The notes: a model not told the origin generated them from the sequence alone. A stretch of DNA of 32,957 nucleotides from an uncultured Alphaproteobacteria bacterium (GCA_934271465.1 CAKQRQ010000014.1:1-32957), one strand, 5' to 3'; counted from the first letter of the stretch, positions 15,926-24,766 are shown. Translations and numbers: made by a program.

Positions 15926-18184
15926 CTATTTTTTTGCCCTAAACGGATTTCTCTTATTTTCCGAAGAAATCTCAAAAGCATTTTCTTCCAACCACCAGTC
16001 TTGAGCCGATTGAGGCATTTTAACTGACGCCTCTTGTGTAGGAGAGTCCATTCCCTTTAACGCATTTTTTCTATTGGTCTCAAAACTGTCAGAAAAGAAA
16101 ACATTTGAAAATTCAGCTTTAGGTGTTTGCGCCACACATGTAATATACTCCTGCGAAAGCCCGTAAGACACGTTTTCAAGAGCCATCTCCTTAAACTCAG
16201 CATCTTTTGCAAACGAAAGAGACTCAGCCAAAATCGGACGATGATAATATCCCTCTACCAAAACAATTTGGTGTTCCGCCATATCAATTGTCACATTTTT
16301 CTTTAAGCGAAAACAGATTGCCAAGCGATGAAAATAAGTTGAATCTGCAAACCAGCGCCTTTTCCCCAGTCGTTTTGCCTGTTCGATCCTTGGAATCTGA
16401 ACAGACTTTGTGGAAAATAATGCCAATTTATCCAACTGCCGAGCTGTTCCTTGTACATCTTGTGCTTTAATAATCTTAAAAGGCGTATGTCTGACAAGAC
16501 TCTCAACAAATTCCCGCCCATAAATCTGATCTAAAATATCCAAGCGGCTGCAAAGAAAAAGTGTCAAAAATTTTTTACTCTCTCCGTTCCTCAAAAGAGC
16601 TCTCAGTTCCTTTAATTTAAGTTTTTGCCAAACATCATCAAAAACAATCGTCAATGGCAGAGTTTCTTGTCCTGTTCGACAATGAAGCTGATATTTAAGC
16701 ATTTCATCCAAAAACATCTGTGTCAGAATTTTTGACGAGGTCGAATGAACAACGGAGTAAATCGTCACGGGAGAAACCATCCCCTTATCAGAAACGCCCC
16801 CTTTCCGCACATCATCAAAAGACAAGGTATTTCCGTTTGTTCTCTCCCGCGCTGCCGAACCTGAAAAAATCTCCAACCCAGAGCTAACCTGCTCAAAGAC
16901 AATCCGGCGCTGTTTGGAAGACAAATTCAAAATCTGCATCAAACAAGAAACAATAAATTGATCATACCCAAACAAAACCGTTTCTTTAATCAAAGATTTT
17001 ATCCAGCCGCACCAATCTATGCCGTTTGAATCAAGTGTGTGTTTAAGATTAAAAAGAAACCAATCTGTTATCAGTGCAAAACAAACTTCTTTTCCAATCC
17101 ATTGCTCCAGAATACCGGCCCAACTCCCTACAGGAAAATAATCATCTTCCCCCAGAGCCCCCTCATTCAAAACATCTAAACTCTTTTGAACAAATCCGAC
17201 AGGCATAGCTCCGTAATATGTCAAGAGCAAAGCTTTATCTTCTTGAGTTAAATGTTTACCCTCAACAAGCCTGTTTAAAAAATAGTCATTAGCCGATGCT
17301 TGTGAAATTTTTGAAGTCAAATAAGCCGTCAATCCCGTCAAAAACTCTTGAGCCAAAACAGTCAAATAAGTTCCAACAGCCGATTCGTCCTCTGAAATCA
17401 AATAGCCGATTATCCGCCTGAAATAAATTTCTTTAGATTGAGAAGATGACGGAAGATATTCCGCTGCCAATGGGTTCCAACGCGGATAAAACAAACCTTT
17501 TTCCGGCTCGTCCTCCAAATCCCAATTATAGCAAAAGACCTTACCCACCTTAGCCCTGTGACCGGAAGTATACTTAGCCAACAGCCCCATCATATCCACC
17601 GCTATCACGCTGGAATTATCCAAGCTCAAAATTGACGGAACAGCCACACCAGCAGTCTTACCAGCTCCTGTTTCGCCGATACACAAAACAGCTCCTGAAA
17701 AACACGACCTCAACAACCGCCCCGAAAACCGTCCCAAAGCCGCAAACTTTCCCCAAAACAAACCGATATGCTCAATATCTGCCGATTTTGCAAAATGGTA
17801 ATTAAGAATATACCATAAACTAAACGAAAACTTTTCTCTGACCAAAAAATAAATTAAACAAGCGCACACCATAAAGGGAATCAAAAACGGCAGCAGTAAA
17901 ACAAGGCGAAAATCCATTAACCTGAAACTTTTCAACAGAACCGCCCACCAAGAAGAATAAACCTCAAACAAATATAAAGGCGAAGAAAAAAAATTCTTAA
18001 AACTAAAATCAAAAGAACCAACGCCGGACGACGGAGAGAGAGTAAAAGAAAATTTAATGACTTGAAAACAAAAAATCGAAAGTAAAAAAGCGGCAACACA
18101 CAGAACAATACTCAGAAGAAGTATTCTAAAAAAAATACGGCTCCAGCTTTTCTCCTGAGTAATCGTTATATCTTCTGCCGGCAT
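15926..18184 (-). CDS. VirD4/TraG-like type IV coupling ATPase
   Basis: A 752-aa membrane ATPase. Two N-terminal transmembrane regions (about 17-43 and 91-115) bracket a ~45-residue periplasmic loop, the layout of type IV secretion coupling proteins. Walker A is GETGAGKT at 170-177, followed by VIAVDMMGLLAKYTSG and FCYNW...RWNPLA, both characteristic of VirD4/TraG. Walker B is probably LTIVFDD at 511-517, with Asp where the family normally has Glu. An all-alpha insertion of about 200 residues (250-440) and a C-terminal tail after 650 are less familiar. It starts five bases after the pentapeptide-gene stop, with no good ribosome binding site of its own, so translation is probably coupled. No relaxase, VirB or Dot/Icm genes lie nearby. 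An FtsK/TraD-like ATPase with another cargo is the alternative. Confidence 0.78.
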   Translation of the reverse strand: MPAEDITITQEKSWSRIFFRILLLSIVLCVAAFLLSIFCFQVIKFSFTLSPSSGVGSFDFSFKNFFSSPLYLFEVYSSWWAVLLKSFRLMDFRLVLLLPFLIPFMVCACLIYFLVREKFSFSLWYILNYHFAKSADIEHIGLFWGKFAALGRFSGRLLRSCFSGAVLCIGETGAGKTAGVAVPSILSLDNSSVIAVDMMGLLAKYTSGHRAKVGKVFCYNWDLEDEPEKGLFYPRWNPLAAEYLPSSSQSKEIYFRRIIGYLISEDESAVGTYLTVLAQEFLTGLTAYLTSKISQASANDYFLNRLVEGKHLTQEDKALLLTYYGAMPVGFVQKSLDVLNEGALGEDDYFPVGSWAGILEQWIGKEVCFALITDWFLFNLKHTLDSNGIDWCGWIKSLIKETVLFGYDQFIVSCLMQILNLSSKQRRIVFEQVSSGLEIFSGSAARERTNGNTLSFDDVRKGGVSDKGMVSPVTIYSVVHSTSSKILTQMFLDEMLKYQLHCRTGQETLPLTIVFDDVWQKLKLKELRALLRNGESKKFLTLFLCSRLDILDQIYGREFVESLVRHTPFKIIKAQDVQGTARQLDKLALFSTKSVQIPRIEQAKRLGKRRWFADSTYFHRLAICFRLKKNVTIDMAEHQIVLVEGYYHRPILAESLSFAKDAEFKEMALENVSYGLSQEYITCVAQTPKAEFSNVFFSDSFETNRKNALKGMDSPTQEASVKMPQSAQDWWLEENAFEISSENKRNPFRAKK

Positions 18185-18189
18185 ACAGA

Positions 18190-19302
18190 CTACCGATCCC
18201 GCCCGCCGTCACGGGCCATAACAATTCTCTCAGGCATCTCTCTTTTCTTTTGTTTTCCTTCCGTCAAACTTTCTTTCATAGCGCGTCTGGACTCCAGCTC
18301 TTTTTGTTTACGCTCCTCTATGATTTTGCGCAGCTCTTCATTATGAGACTTAACTTGAAGCTCCTGCTCATTTTTAATATTTTCCAGAATATCTTTATCT
18401 TTGGGATCTGGCTTTTTACCTTTTCCAAAAACTTTTTTGCCGGCCTTCATCAGGGTTTCAATACTGATTCCCTTATCTTTTTGAAAATCCAACACACCAA
18501 ATTCTCTTCCGTTGCCCAAAAACAATTCCGTAAAATCTACTCCTTCGGCACCTGCCCTTTTTTTCTTTTTCGGCGCCAAAATACGCGCCAACTCTTCTTT
18601 TCCCGGAACACGCCCCAATGCCTGTGCAATTTGCTGCGGTGTAATAATACATTCGCTCAAATCCAACCCTGTAATATTGACCCCCGTAAAATCAACCCCC
18701 GTAAAATCGACGCCGCGCAAATCGACATCCTTTAAATCAATAGCCGCCAAATTCAACAATGTAAGGTTAATTTTCCGCAAATTCAGCTTATGCGGATAAT
18801 ATTTTGCCAAATATTCAATAAGAGTCTGAAGTTCTTCAATACCTATATTGTCAATCTCAATATCCAACAGAATAGCATCTTCCAAATCAGCATCTGTCAG
18901 CTTAACACCGTTCATTTTAGCTTTTGTAAAATTGGTTCGGTGCAAAACCGTTCCGGCCAAAATAGCGCCAGTCAAATCCGCGCCGGATAAATCGGCATCA
19001 CTCAAATTGGCCCCTGAAAAATCCACTCCGCGCAAATTAGAACCGGAAAAATCGACGCCTGTCAAATTGGCCACGGAAAAATTAGCCTCATGCAAATCTT
19101 CATTGGCAAATTTTCCGTTTTCAAGATTCTTTCCAACGAACTTGACTGTTTGATCATCAAAAGGAACTTTTGGATCATTCTGAAGCGAAACCATTGACCA
19201 TTCTGTCCCGACGGAAGACGCCTGCCGCATGCTTTTCCGCAAAGAGTCCTGTTCCGCCTTAAGACGTTCTCTGATACCGTCAAGTTTATTATCTTCAGCC
19301 AT
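18190..19302 (-). CDS. Pentapeptide-repeat protein with charged C-terminal tail
   Basis: The 370-aa protein has an N-terminal helical, polar segment of ~65 residues, then pentapeptide repeats of the A(D/N)LXX type (ANLTGVDFSGSNLRGVDF and following), a 35-residue interruption (IGIEELQTLIEYLAKYYPH), and a second repeat block (LNLRKINLTLLNLAAIDL onward). The last ~130 residues are very Lys/Glu-rich and probably coiled coil. No signal peptide is visible, so it is probably cytoplasmic. Pentapeptide helices can act as scaffolds or DNA mimics. The ATG at 19300-19302 with AGGGA eight bases upstream is preferred over an in-frame TTG. It has its own promoter candidate and is tightly linked to the coupling-ATPase gene. 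Confidence 0.85.
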   Translation of the reverse strand: MAEDNKLDGIRERLKAEQDSLRKSMRQASSVGTEWSMVSLQNDPKVPFDDQTVKFVGKNLENGKFANEDLHEANFSVANLTGVDFSGSNLRGVDFSGANLSDADLSGADLTGAILAGTVLHRTNFTKAKMNGVKLTDADLEDAILLDIEIDNIGIEELQTLIEYLAKYYPHKLNLRKINLTLLNLAAIDLKDVDLRGVDFTGVDFTGVNITGLDLSECIITPQQIAQALGRVPGKEELARILAPKKKKRAGAEGVDFTELFLGNGREFGVLDFQKDKGISIETLMKAGKKVFGKGKKPDPKDKDILENIKNEQELQVKSHNEELRKIIEERKQKELESRRAMKESLTEGKQKKREMPERIVMARDGGRDR

Positions 19303-19334
19303 TCGCGTTCCCTTCAATTACAAACGTTTTAATC

Positions 19335-19363
19335 AGGATAGCGCATTTTTTGGAATTTGACAA
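19335..19363 (-). promoter_or_regulatory. Promoter of the pentapeptide/coupling-ATPase pair
   Basis: Read on the minus strand: TTGTCA (19358-19363), 17-base spacer, TATCCT (19335-19340), about 33 bases before the ATG. It lies in the 68-base gap after the lipoprotein gene, so the two downstream genes can be transcribed separately. Confidence 0.55.
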
Positions 19364-19370
19364 ATATATT

Positions 19371-21155
19371 TTATCTCAACAGACAATCAAATCCAGAATC
19401 GATAACCGCCTGACACAAACTACCCAATTTTTCAGCCTCGGGTTTAACAAGCAGTCTATGATACAGCGTTCCGTTAACCACCGCTTCCTCAATAAAAATA
19501 TCATATCCGTTCAAAGCAGAAACATTCGTCAAAATTTCTTTTTGATCGGCAATAGCATTATCCATATCCGTATAAGCCCCCAATTGTATCATCGAATGTT
19601 TATCCGCCTGAACAACCGGTGCAGAAATTTGAACTGGCAAAGATTTTAACGTCTGTTTAACTGCAGCTTTCGACGCCGGCTTAACAGGAGACTGAGCTTT
19701 CTCCGGACCATCAATCAATTCCTCAAGCCAATTATCTTTATGCGCCCAAGCATTACCGCCGTCATCCCAGCGCGGAGCTTCTTTAACCGCTGAAAGCATC
19801 GTGACCAAATCTTTATTAAAGGCTGTTTTCAAGGAAACTTCAATATCCTTGATTCGACCTTTGAGCATAGTCTTGTCAAAGGGAGACAATCCCGCCTGAT
19901 AATACAAATTCCTCAATGCCGCCGCACGTTCGGCCAAAATCTGCGCCTCACGCTGTTCATAAGCTACAACTTCCGTCCGCTTATTCAGCAAATCGACTTT
20001 TTCATAATCCGGCAGTGATTTTTTCTTCTCCATCTGACGCACAACTTCTTTAGCAGCCCCAAGCTTATAGCGGTTATCATCATAATCATAAGTCGCCTTT
20101 TCAACCAATCTGTAAGAAACCTCAACCTGCGTCATAACCAAAGCGGCCAATTCATCAAAAACTTTTTGTTTGAGTATATCTTTTGATGGATTCGATTGAA
20201 ATTCTTCAACCGCAGCAATCAAATTCATCGTCACGCGTTTGGCTTTATTAAACAGTTCCGCCTCATAACGAGTATCCTCGATCTCAAGGCCGTTAATATC
20301 CAGCCGCGCAACAGGCGGATAATCGACAAAAGCCTGCCGCCGCGCCTTAGCCGCATTAAAAGCCCCGAGCTTTTCTTTAGCTAAAACAAACTCACGGCGG
20401 TTGCTGATGGCGGAATCCTGAAAAATATCCGGCGTATAGCGTTTATCAAAATCATCTAATTCATAAAACCGCTTGCCTTCCAAACGCAAATCTTTATCAG
20501 TCGACCTAATCAACTGTGTATATTCCGAACGCGTATAAACGAGCTGATTTTTAAGTTCGGCCAAATTATTGAGCGCAACCTCCAAACCCTTGCGGTAATT
20601 AATCTCAGGCTCGGTCAAATCTCCGGTTTCGTTTTTGGCGTTCAACTTGCTTAATACTTTCCCTTGAGAAGCCATAATCCGGTCAATTTCTTTAATTTCT
20701 TTTTCGGCAAAAATTTCTTCCCTATGCAATTTAATAGCCGCGACGCTCAAATTCTGCGCAGATTTGGCATACAAAGCATTTTCGATATATTTCTGATTAT
20801 CCGTCAACACGCTCATCGCATAAATATCGGCAAAATCCATAGCTCTGGCCGCATTATAAAGCTTGTCCCCGCTCTGACCGGCATCAAGGATTCCCCGCGC
20901 GATTTCTTTTGGATTCTCATTGCCGTCATAAATCTTTTTCAGCATATTTTGAGCCGTTGCATCAGCATTATACTTTGCCGCCCGCGCCATAGAGGTATAA
21001 ACGTTGACCTTATCGGGAAGAGCCTCCGGCGCATCGGCAAAAACCAAATCATTGGTCTGAAGCGCGAGTCCCAAAGATTTCTTTTCGGCCGAACAAGCCG
21101 CCAAAAGCCCCATTCCGCCTAAAACAATCAATCCATAAGCCAGCCGTTTCATCAT
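19371..21155 (-). CDS. TolC-like outer-membrane lipoprotein with C-terminal SPOR domain
   Basis: The 594-aa protein begins with a lipoprotein signal (lipobox LLAAC, Cys21). The body is almost wholly helical with heptad-like patterning. The start of the mature part, KVNVYTSMARAAKYNADATA, resembles the first helix of TolC/OEP proteins, and a second half with similar pattern (AALVMTQVEVSYRLVEKATY) suggests the internal duplication of that family. Residues about 518-594 form a SPOR domain (MIQLGAYTDMDNAIADQKEI ... LYHRLLVKP), which in other proteins binds denuded septal peptidoglycan. A TolC-like fold joined to SPOR is an uncommon arrangement. GAGGGA precedes the double ATG. It is first of the lipoprotein/pentapeptide/coupling-ATPase group. 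OEP membership is inferred from helical pattern only. Confidence 0.65.
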   Translation of the reverse strand: MMKRLAYGLIVLGGMGLLAACSAEKKSLGLALQTNDLVFADAPEALPDKVNVYTSMARAAKYNADATAQNMLKKIYDGNENPKEIARGILDAGQSGDKLYNAARAMDFADIYAMSVLTDNQKYIENALYAKSAQNLSVAAIKLHREEIFAEKEIKEIDRIMASQGKVLSKLNAKNETGDLTEPEINYRKGLEVALNNLAELKNQLVYTRSEYTQLIRSTDKDLRLEGKRFYELDDFDKRYTPDIFQDSAISNRREFVLAKEKLGAFNAAKARRQAFVDYPPVARLDINGLEIEDTRYEAELFNKAKRVTMNLIAAVEEFQSNPSKDILKQKVFDELAALVMTQVEVSYRLVEKATYDYDDNRYKLGAAKEVVRQMEKKKSLPDYEKVDLLNKRTEVVAYEQREAQILAERAAALRNLYYQAGLSPFDKTMLKGRIKDIEVSLKTAFNKDLVTMLSAVKEAPRWDDGGNAWAHKDNWLEELIDGPEKAQSPVKPASKAAVKQTLKSLPVQISAPVVQADKHSMIQLGAYTDMDNAIADQKEILTNVSALNGYDIFIEEAVVNGTLYHRLLVKPEAEKLGSLCQAVIDSGFDCLLR

Positions 21156-21269
21156 TGGAGTCCCTCTTTGTTTGTAACAAAATGTAACAAGAATTTAAAA
21201 GCTTTTTACCAAAATAATTGGTATATGTAAACCAAAATAAGAATTCTACAAACAAACAAAAGGAAAAAA

Positions 21270-22280
21270 ATGATGAATAATCCGATTAAAGTAGCCGTTA
21301 TCGGCGCCGGCATGATGGGGAAAAACCACTTAAGGACATACAAAAACCTCAACGGGTTTGAGCTTGTGGGAGTTTATGATATTTTCCCCGAAGCCGCTCA
21401 AAAAGCCGCAGAAATGTTCGGTATCAAAGCTTTTGCCTCGTTGGAAGAAGTCGCCGCCGCTGTTGACGCGGTCAGTGTTGTGACAACATCTGTCACCCAT
21501 GCCGAAGTCGGAGAATTTTTCTTAAACAAAGGCATCCATTGTTTGATTGAAAAACCCTTGGCCGCCACCGAAGACGAATGTCTGCGTCTGATTAACGCCG
21601 CCAAGAAGAACAATGTCACTTTGCTTGTCGGTCATATTGAACAGTTCAATCCGGCCGTTGAGCAAATGCACAAAATCCTGAGCGACACCAGCCATATATG
21701 CGCGCTCGAAGCTCGTCGTATGTCGGCGGCTTCCGGTCGCATTACCGATGTTGATGTCGCCATGGATTTGATGATTCACGATGCCGAGGTTGTCCTTTCT
21801 TTAGTCAAATCTCCGGTTGCGAACGTTCACGCCTCGGCTGTCCGCACAGCCAAGTCACCCGCAGGCAAAGACTATATCACGGCTTTGATTGAGTTCAAAA
21901 ACGGTGTCACCGCAACCTTAACCGCCTCCAGAATAACCCAAGCTCGTGTCCGCACGCTGAATGTGACAACCGATGACAATTACATTGATATGGATTTCAT
22001 CAATCAAAGCATTGCCGTTCATTCTCAAGGGCGCATGCACGGCGTCAATGCCGAAAACCTGCCCGAAAATATGCGTTACGGCCTCAAAGGTAGCGTCGAA
22101 AACTTGTTTATTATGCAAGCACAGCCTTTGGCTTCCGAGCTCACGCATTTCGGCAACTGCATCAACGGTAAAGAAACACCGCGTATCACGGGCGAACAGG
22201 CGCTTGAAGCTCTCAAAGTCATTTGGAAAGTTCAAAACGCGCTCAATTTCGGTAAAGCCTCTACCGCCGCGGCCGAATAA
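21270..22280 (+). CDS. Gfo/Idh/MocA family NAD(P)-dependent sugar dehydrogenase
   Basis: A 336-aa oxidoreductase with an N-terminal Rossmann fold (VAVIGAGMMGKNHLRTY), the catalytic-Lys motif CLIEKPLAAT and the C-terminal substrate domain beginning GHIEQFNPAV. The phrases GHIEQFNPA and MDLMIHDAEVVLSLV resemble the subgroup acting on UDP-sugars, such as UDP-GlcNAc 3-dehydrogenase (GnnA) of diamino-lipid A synthesis. No aminotransferase partner is beside it, so the substrate is left open. AAAAGGAAAAAA precedes ATGATG. It is divergent from the SPOR lipoprotein gene and is closed by a strong terminator before truA. Confidence 0.82.
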   Translation: MMNNPIKVAVIGAGMMGKNHLRTYKNLNGFELVGVYDIFPEAAQKAAEMFGIKAFASLEEVAAAVDAVSVVTTSVTHAEVGEFFLNKGIHCLIEKPLAATEDECLRLINAAKKNNVTLLVGHIEQFNPAVEQMHKILSDTSHICALEARRMSAASGRITDVDVAMDLMIHDAEVVLSLVKSPVANVHASAVRTAKSPAGKDYITALIEFKNGVTATLTASRITQARVRTLNVTTDDNYIDMDFINQSIAVHSQGRMHGVNAENLPENMRYGLKGSVENLFIMQAQPLASELTHFGNCINGKETPRITGEQALEALKVIWKVQNALNFGKASTAAAE

Positions 22281-22297
22281 AAAACTTGCCAAATTTT

Positions 22298-22340
22298 CAA
22301 TTTCGGGGCATAAAAGCTGTGTCCCGAAATTGTTTTTTTT
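22298..22340 (+). terminator. Intrinsic terminator between the dehydrogenase gene and truA
   Basis: A perfect 10-bp stem, CAATTTCGGG / CCCGAAATTG, with a 15-base loop is followed by eight T residues. It implies that truA, which starts 17 bases after it, has limited read-through or its own start signal. Confidence 0.9.
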
Positions 22341-22356
22341 AAAAAAAGGATAATCC

Positions 22357-23097
22357 ATGCGTTACAAATTGACTGTTGAATATGACGGAACAAACATCCT
22401 TGGCTGGCAGCGCCAGCTGGACGGCCCGTCCGCACAGGAATATCTCGAAAAAGTTTTGGAGCTTTTGTCGGGCGCTCATTCCGAAGTCGCCGCCGCCGGA
22501 CGGACAGACGCCGGAGTCCATGCTCTAGGCCAAGTTGCGCACATTGATTTTGAAACATCTATGGAACCATGGAAAATCCGCGAAGCTTTTAATGCCAATC
22601 TGCGTCAACTTAATGCACCGGTTGCCGTGGTTGAGGTCGAACCGGTTGATTCTGACTTTCATGCGCGTTTCTCCGCCAAAGGCCGCGGCTATATCTACCG
22701 AATTCTCAACCGCCGTGCCTCCTCGATTCTAAGAGAAAACCGCGTTTGGTGGGTTCCGGTGCCCTTAGATGTGGAGGCCATGCGTCAAGGCGCCGCATTT
22801 TTGCTCGGGCATCATGACTTTACATCATTCCGCGCCTCGGCCTGTCAGGCAAAATCCCCTATCAAAACATTAGACAAGCTTGATATTTCAACAAACGGCG
22901 ATGAAATTATTTTTACCGTTGAGGCTCGGTCTTTTCTGCATCATCAAGTCAGGAACATGGTCGGCACACTCAAAATGGTCGGCGAAGGGAAACTCCTCCC
23001 CAAAGACATCAAAACGATTCTCGAGGCCAAAGACCGCACCAAAGCCGGAATCACAGCCCCAGCTTGCGGCCTTTATCTTGCAAAAGTCATGTATTAG
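22357..23097 (+). CDS. truA: tRNA pseudouridine(38-40) synthase
   Basis: TruA modifies positions 38-40 of the anticodon arm of many tRNAs. The catalytic Asp51 lies in AAGRTDAGVHALGQV, preceded by the family N-terminus MRYKLTVEYDGTNILGWQRQ. Other markers are FHARFSAKGRGYIYRI, GHHDFTSFRAS and the C-terminal FLHHQVRNMVGTL. Length of 246 aa is standard. The ribosome binding site is AAAGGA. The stop codon is followed within four bases by the converging remnant described at 23101-23190. Confidence 0.97.
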   Translation: MRYKLTVEYDGTNILGWQRQLDGPSAQEYLEKVLELLSGAHSEVAAAGRTDAGVHALGQVAHIDFETSMEPWKIREAFNANLRQLNAPVAVVEVEPVDSDFHARFSAKGRGYIYRILNRRASSILRENRVWWVPVPLDVEAMRQGAAFLLGHHDFTSFRASACQAKSPIKTLDKLDISTNGDEIIFTVEARSFLHHQVRNMVGTLKMVGEGKLLPKDIKTILEAKDRTKAGITAPACGLYLAKVMY

Positions 23098-23100
23098 CCC

Positions 23101-23190
23101 CTAAGGAATCGTTTTAGCTGTAGAAACGGGCATCGTCGGATTAATTGTCGTCACAAATTTAGCTTCCGAAAAATTCTCAACTCCAGTAAT
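23101..23190 (-). pseudogene. Orphan C-terminal coding remnant of a surface-protein paralog
   Basis: On the minus strand these 30 codons encode ITGVENFSEAKFVTTIN followed by PTMPVSTAKTIP and TAG. The intact surface-protein gene just upstream ends NGIENLSEIRFITEIN-stop, so ten of the 15 residues from G(I/V)EN to IN are identical, and the codons align without gaps. A TGA lies directly in front, and there is no start codon. It is the 3' end of a second family member, or the former C-terminus of the present gene replaced by a new 3' segment. Confidence 0.75.
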
Positions 23191-23200
23191 TCAAAAAGAA

Positions 23201-24766
23201 TTAGTTGATTTCTGTTATAAATCTTATCTCCGAAAGATTTTCTATTCCATTGACATCATTTCGTCCTGTTCCCCATATACATCCCCAATATCCTTCATGG
23301 GGATTTTCGGGATCAAGGCCGCTTGACTGAAATCTTAAATCATCAAGAGCTAAAATTATGACATCTTTTTTATCTTCAGAAACGTATCCGATTATGCCAA
23401 CCGGCTTTTTATTTCCTGTATAATTCTCTGCTTCTTCCCAAGTTTTATCTTCATACATAACATTTCCCACTTGAGGTTCGTTACCGTTTCCATTGAAAAC
23501 AGATTTTAAAGCCAATGCTGCACGGATGCCTGAGTCAGAATCACTTTTGTTTCTGGAGTATTCTCTGTAGCCGGTGGAAGCATTGAACATCCATGGATAG
23601 CACCGGCTTTCTTCAGAAGATGTCCAATAAAAGTTACCAGTCATCAATTGACCTGCCTTCACACCCTTTTCTTTTAATAAAAGTAAAGCATTATTAATTT
23701 TATTCTTAGTATTTCCAACTGCTCCACTTGCCCCGTATCCGCTGGTTATTTGAGAAATGTCTGTTCCATAGAAATCCATCCATTCTCCAAGAGATGGAAG
23801 ATACCATTTGCCTTGGCCGAAATCTCCTGTCTTGTCGCCAACATAAAATTGTGCGGCGGCATAGGCGGCTTTCCCGTTGTTTCCAAATTCTTCAACAATC
23901 GCTTTGGTATTTCTTTCTCCTTGGTATAGCGGTTGTTGATGCAGAATTGTGTCGGAGGGTAATTCTGTTCCCTTTTCAAATCCTATAATAGAGTATACAT
24001 TCTCTGGAGAAGATTCTATATTTAAATTATCAATTTGAGTTTTATTGCTAACTGTTATTATTCCAGCTATGTTGCCATATTGGTTTTGATTATTTAAGTT
24101 CAGATTTATATTCTTAATATGGCAAGCATCTTTTGTCCATATACCAACCATCATGGTCGGGCTGTTTCCATTAATATTAATATTTGTGTTTTCTATATTA
24201 CAGGCACCAAAAACTTTTATTCCGTATAATTTATCACCACTGCTGTTTTGAAAAATTTCAAGATTGTTAGCCGTTAATCCGTTTCTGGCATAAATAGCTT
24301 CTGATCCGCAAATAAAATCTGAAGCTAGCTCAAGTTTCAAATCTTCCAATGTTAAGTCTTTGCCATAGGAATAAAGACTTCTAGTAGTAAGCTTATGACC
24401 GCCGCATCCGTTGAGAACAATATCATTTTTTGAAATTTCTAATCCTGTGTTAAAAGTAATATTTTCTGCCAAACCTATTTTTGCATTATTCTGTAAAAGA
24501 TTTTTAAATTCTGCCAGCGATATCTTTTTCTTAACCTTGACAAAGCCTTGCTCGGCTACAAGCCTGTCGCAAAGTGTATCGCCGCAATAAACCGTTTCGG
24601 TGTTTTTGATATCAAACGGACAGGGTAAAATATCTCGTCCGGCACATTCTTCAACTGAATGGTCATACCCCAATTCTTCACAACTCGGACGCTGCAAACA
24701 ATCGGTTGAAGCGTAAGTATTTGAAATGACAGAAAAATAAAAAAGGATAAAAAGAAGCTGTTTCAT
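23201..24766 (-). CDS. Secreted Cys-rich surface protein with beta-helix and DUF1566-like domain
   Basis: A 521-aa exported protein. A signal peptide (about 1-19, cleavage after NTYA) is followed by a Cys-rich region (Cys23, 29, 41, 49, 61, 66; CEELGY and LPCPFD), then an Asn/Ile-rich part (about 75-270) with short repeated strands such as NIENTNININGNSP and INLNLNNQNQ, like a right-handed beta-helix. The C-terminal part has WYLPSLGEWMDFY, GNFYWTSSEES, WMFNASTGY and SGIRAALAL, the pattern of DUF1566/FGE-like domains found in surface adhesins. Adhesion is an inference. The ATG is preceded by CACGGGG and by a palindromic leader. Base composition is visibly more AT-rich than truA. Two remnants of relatives (7378-7431, 23101-23190) are in the window. 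Confidence 0.8.
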   Translation of the reverse strand: MKQLLFILFYFSVISNTYASTDCLQRPSCEELGYDHSVEECAGRDILPCPFDIKNTETVYCGDTLCDRLVAEQGFVKVKKKISLAEFKNLLQNNAKIGLAENITFNTGLEISKNDIVLNGCGGHKLTTRSLYSYGKDLTLEDLKLELASDFICGSEAIYARNGLTANNLEIFQNSSGDKLYGIKVFGACNIENTNININGNSPTMMVGIWTKDACHIKNINLNLNNQNQYGNIAGIITVSNKTQIDNLNIESSPENVYSIIGFEKGTELPSDTILHQQPLYQGERNTKAIVEEFGNNGKAAYAAAQFYVGDKTGDFGQGKWYLPSLGEWMDFYGTDISQITSGYGASGAVGNTKNKINNALLLLKEKGVKAGQLMTGNFYWTSSEESRCYPWMFNASTGYREYSRNKSDSDSGIRAALALKSVFNGNGNEPQVGNVMYEDKTWEEAENYTGNKKPVGIIGYVSEDKKDVIILALDDLRFQSSGLDPENPHEGYWGCIWGTGRNDVNGIENLSEIRFITEIN

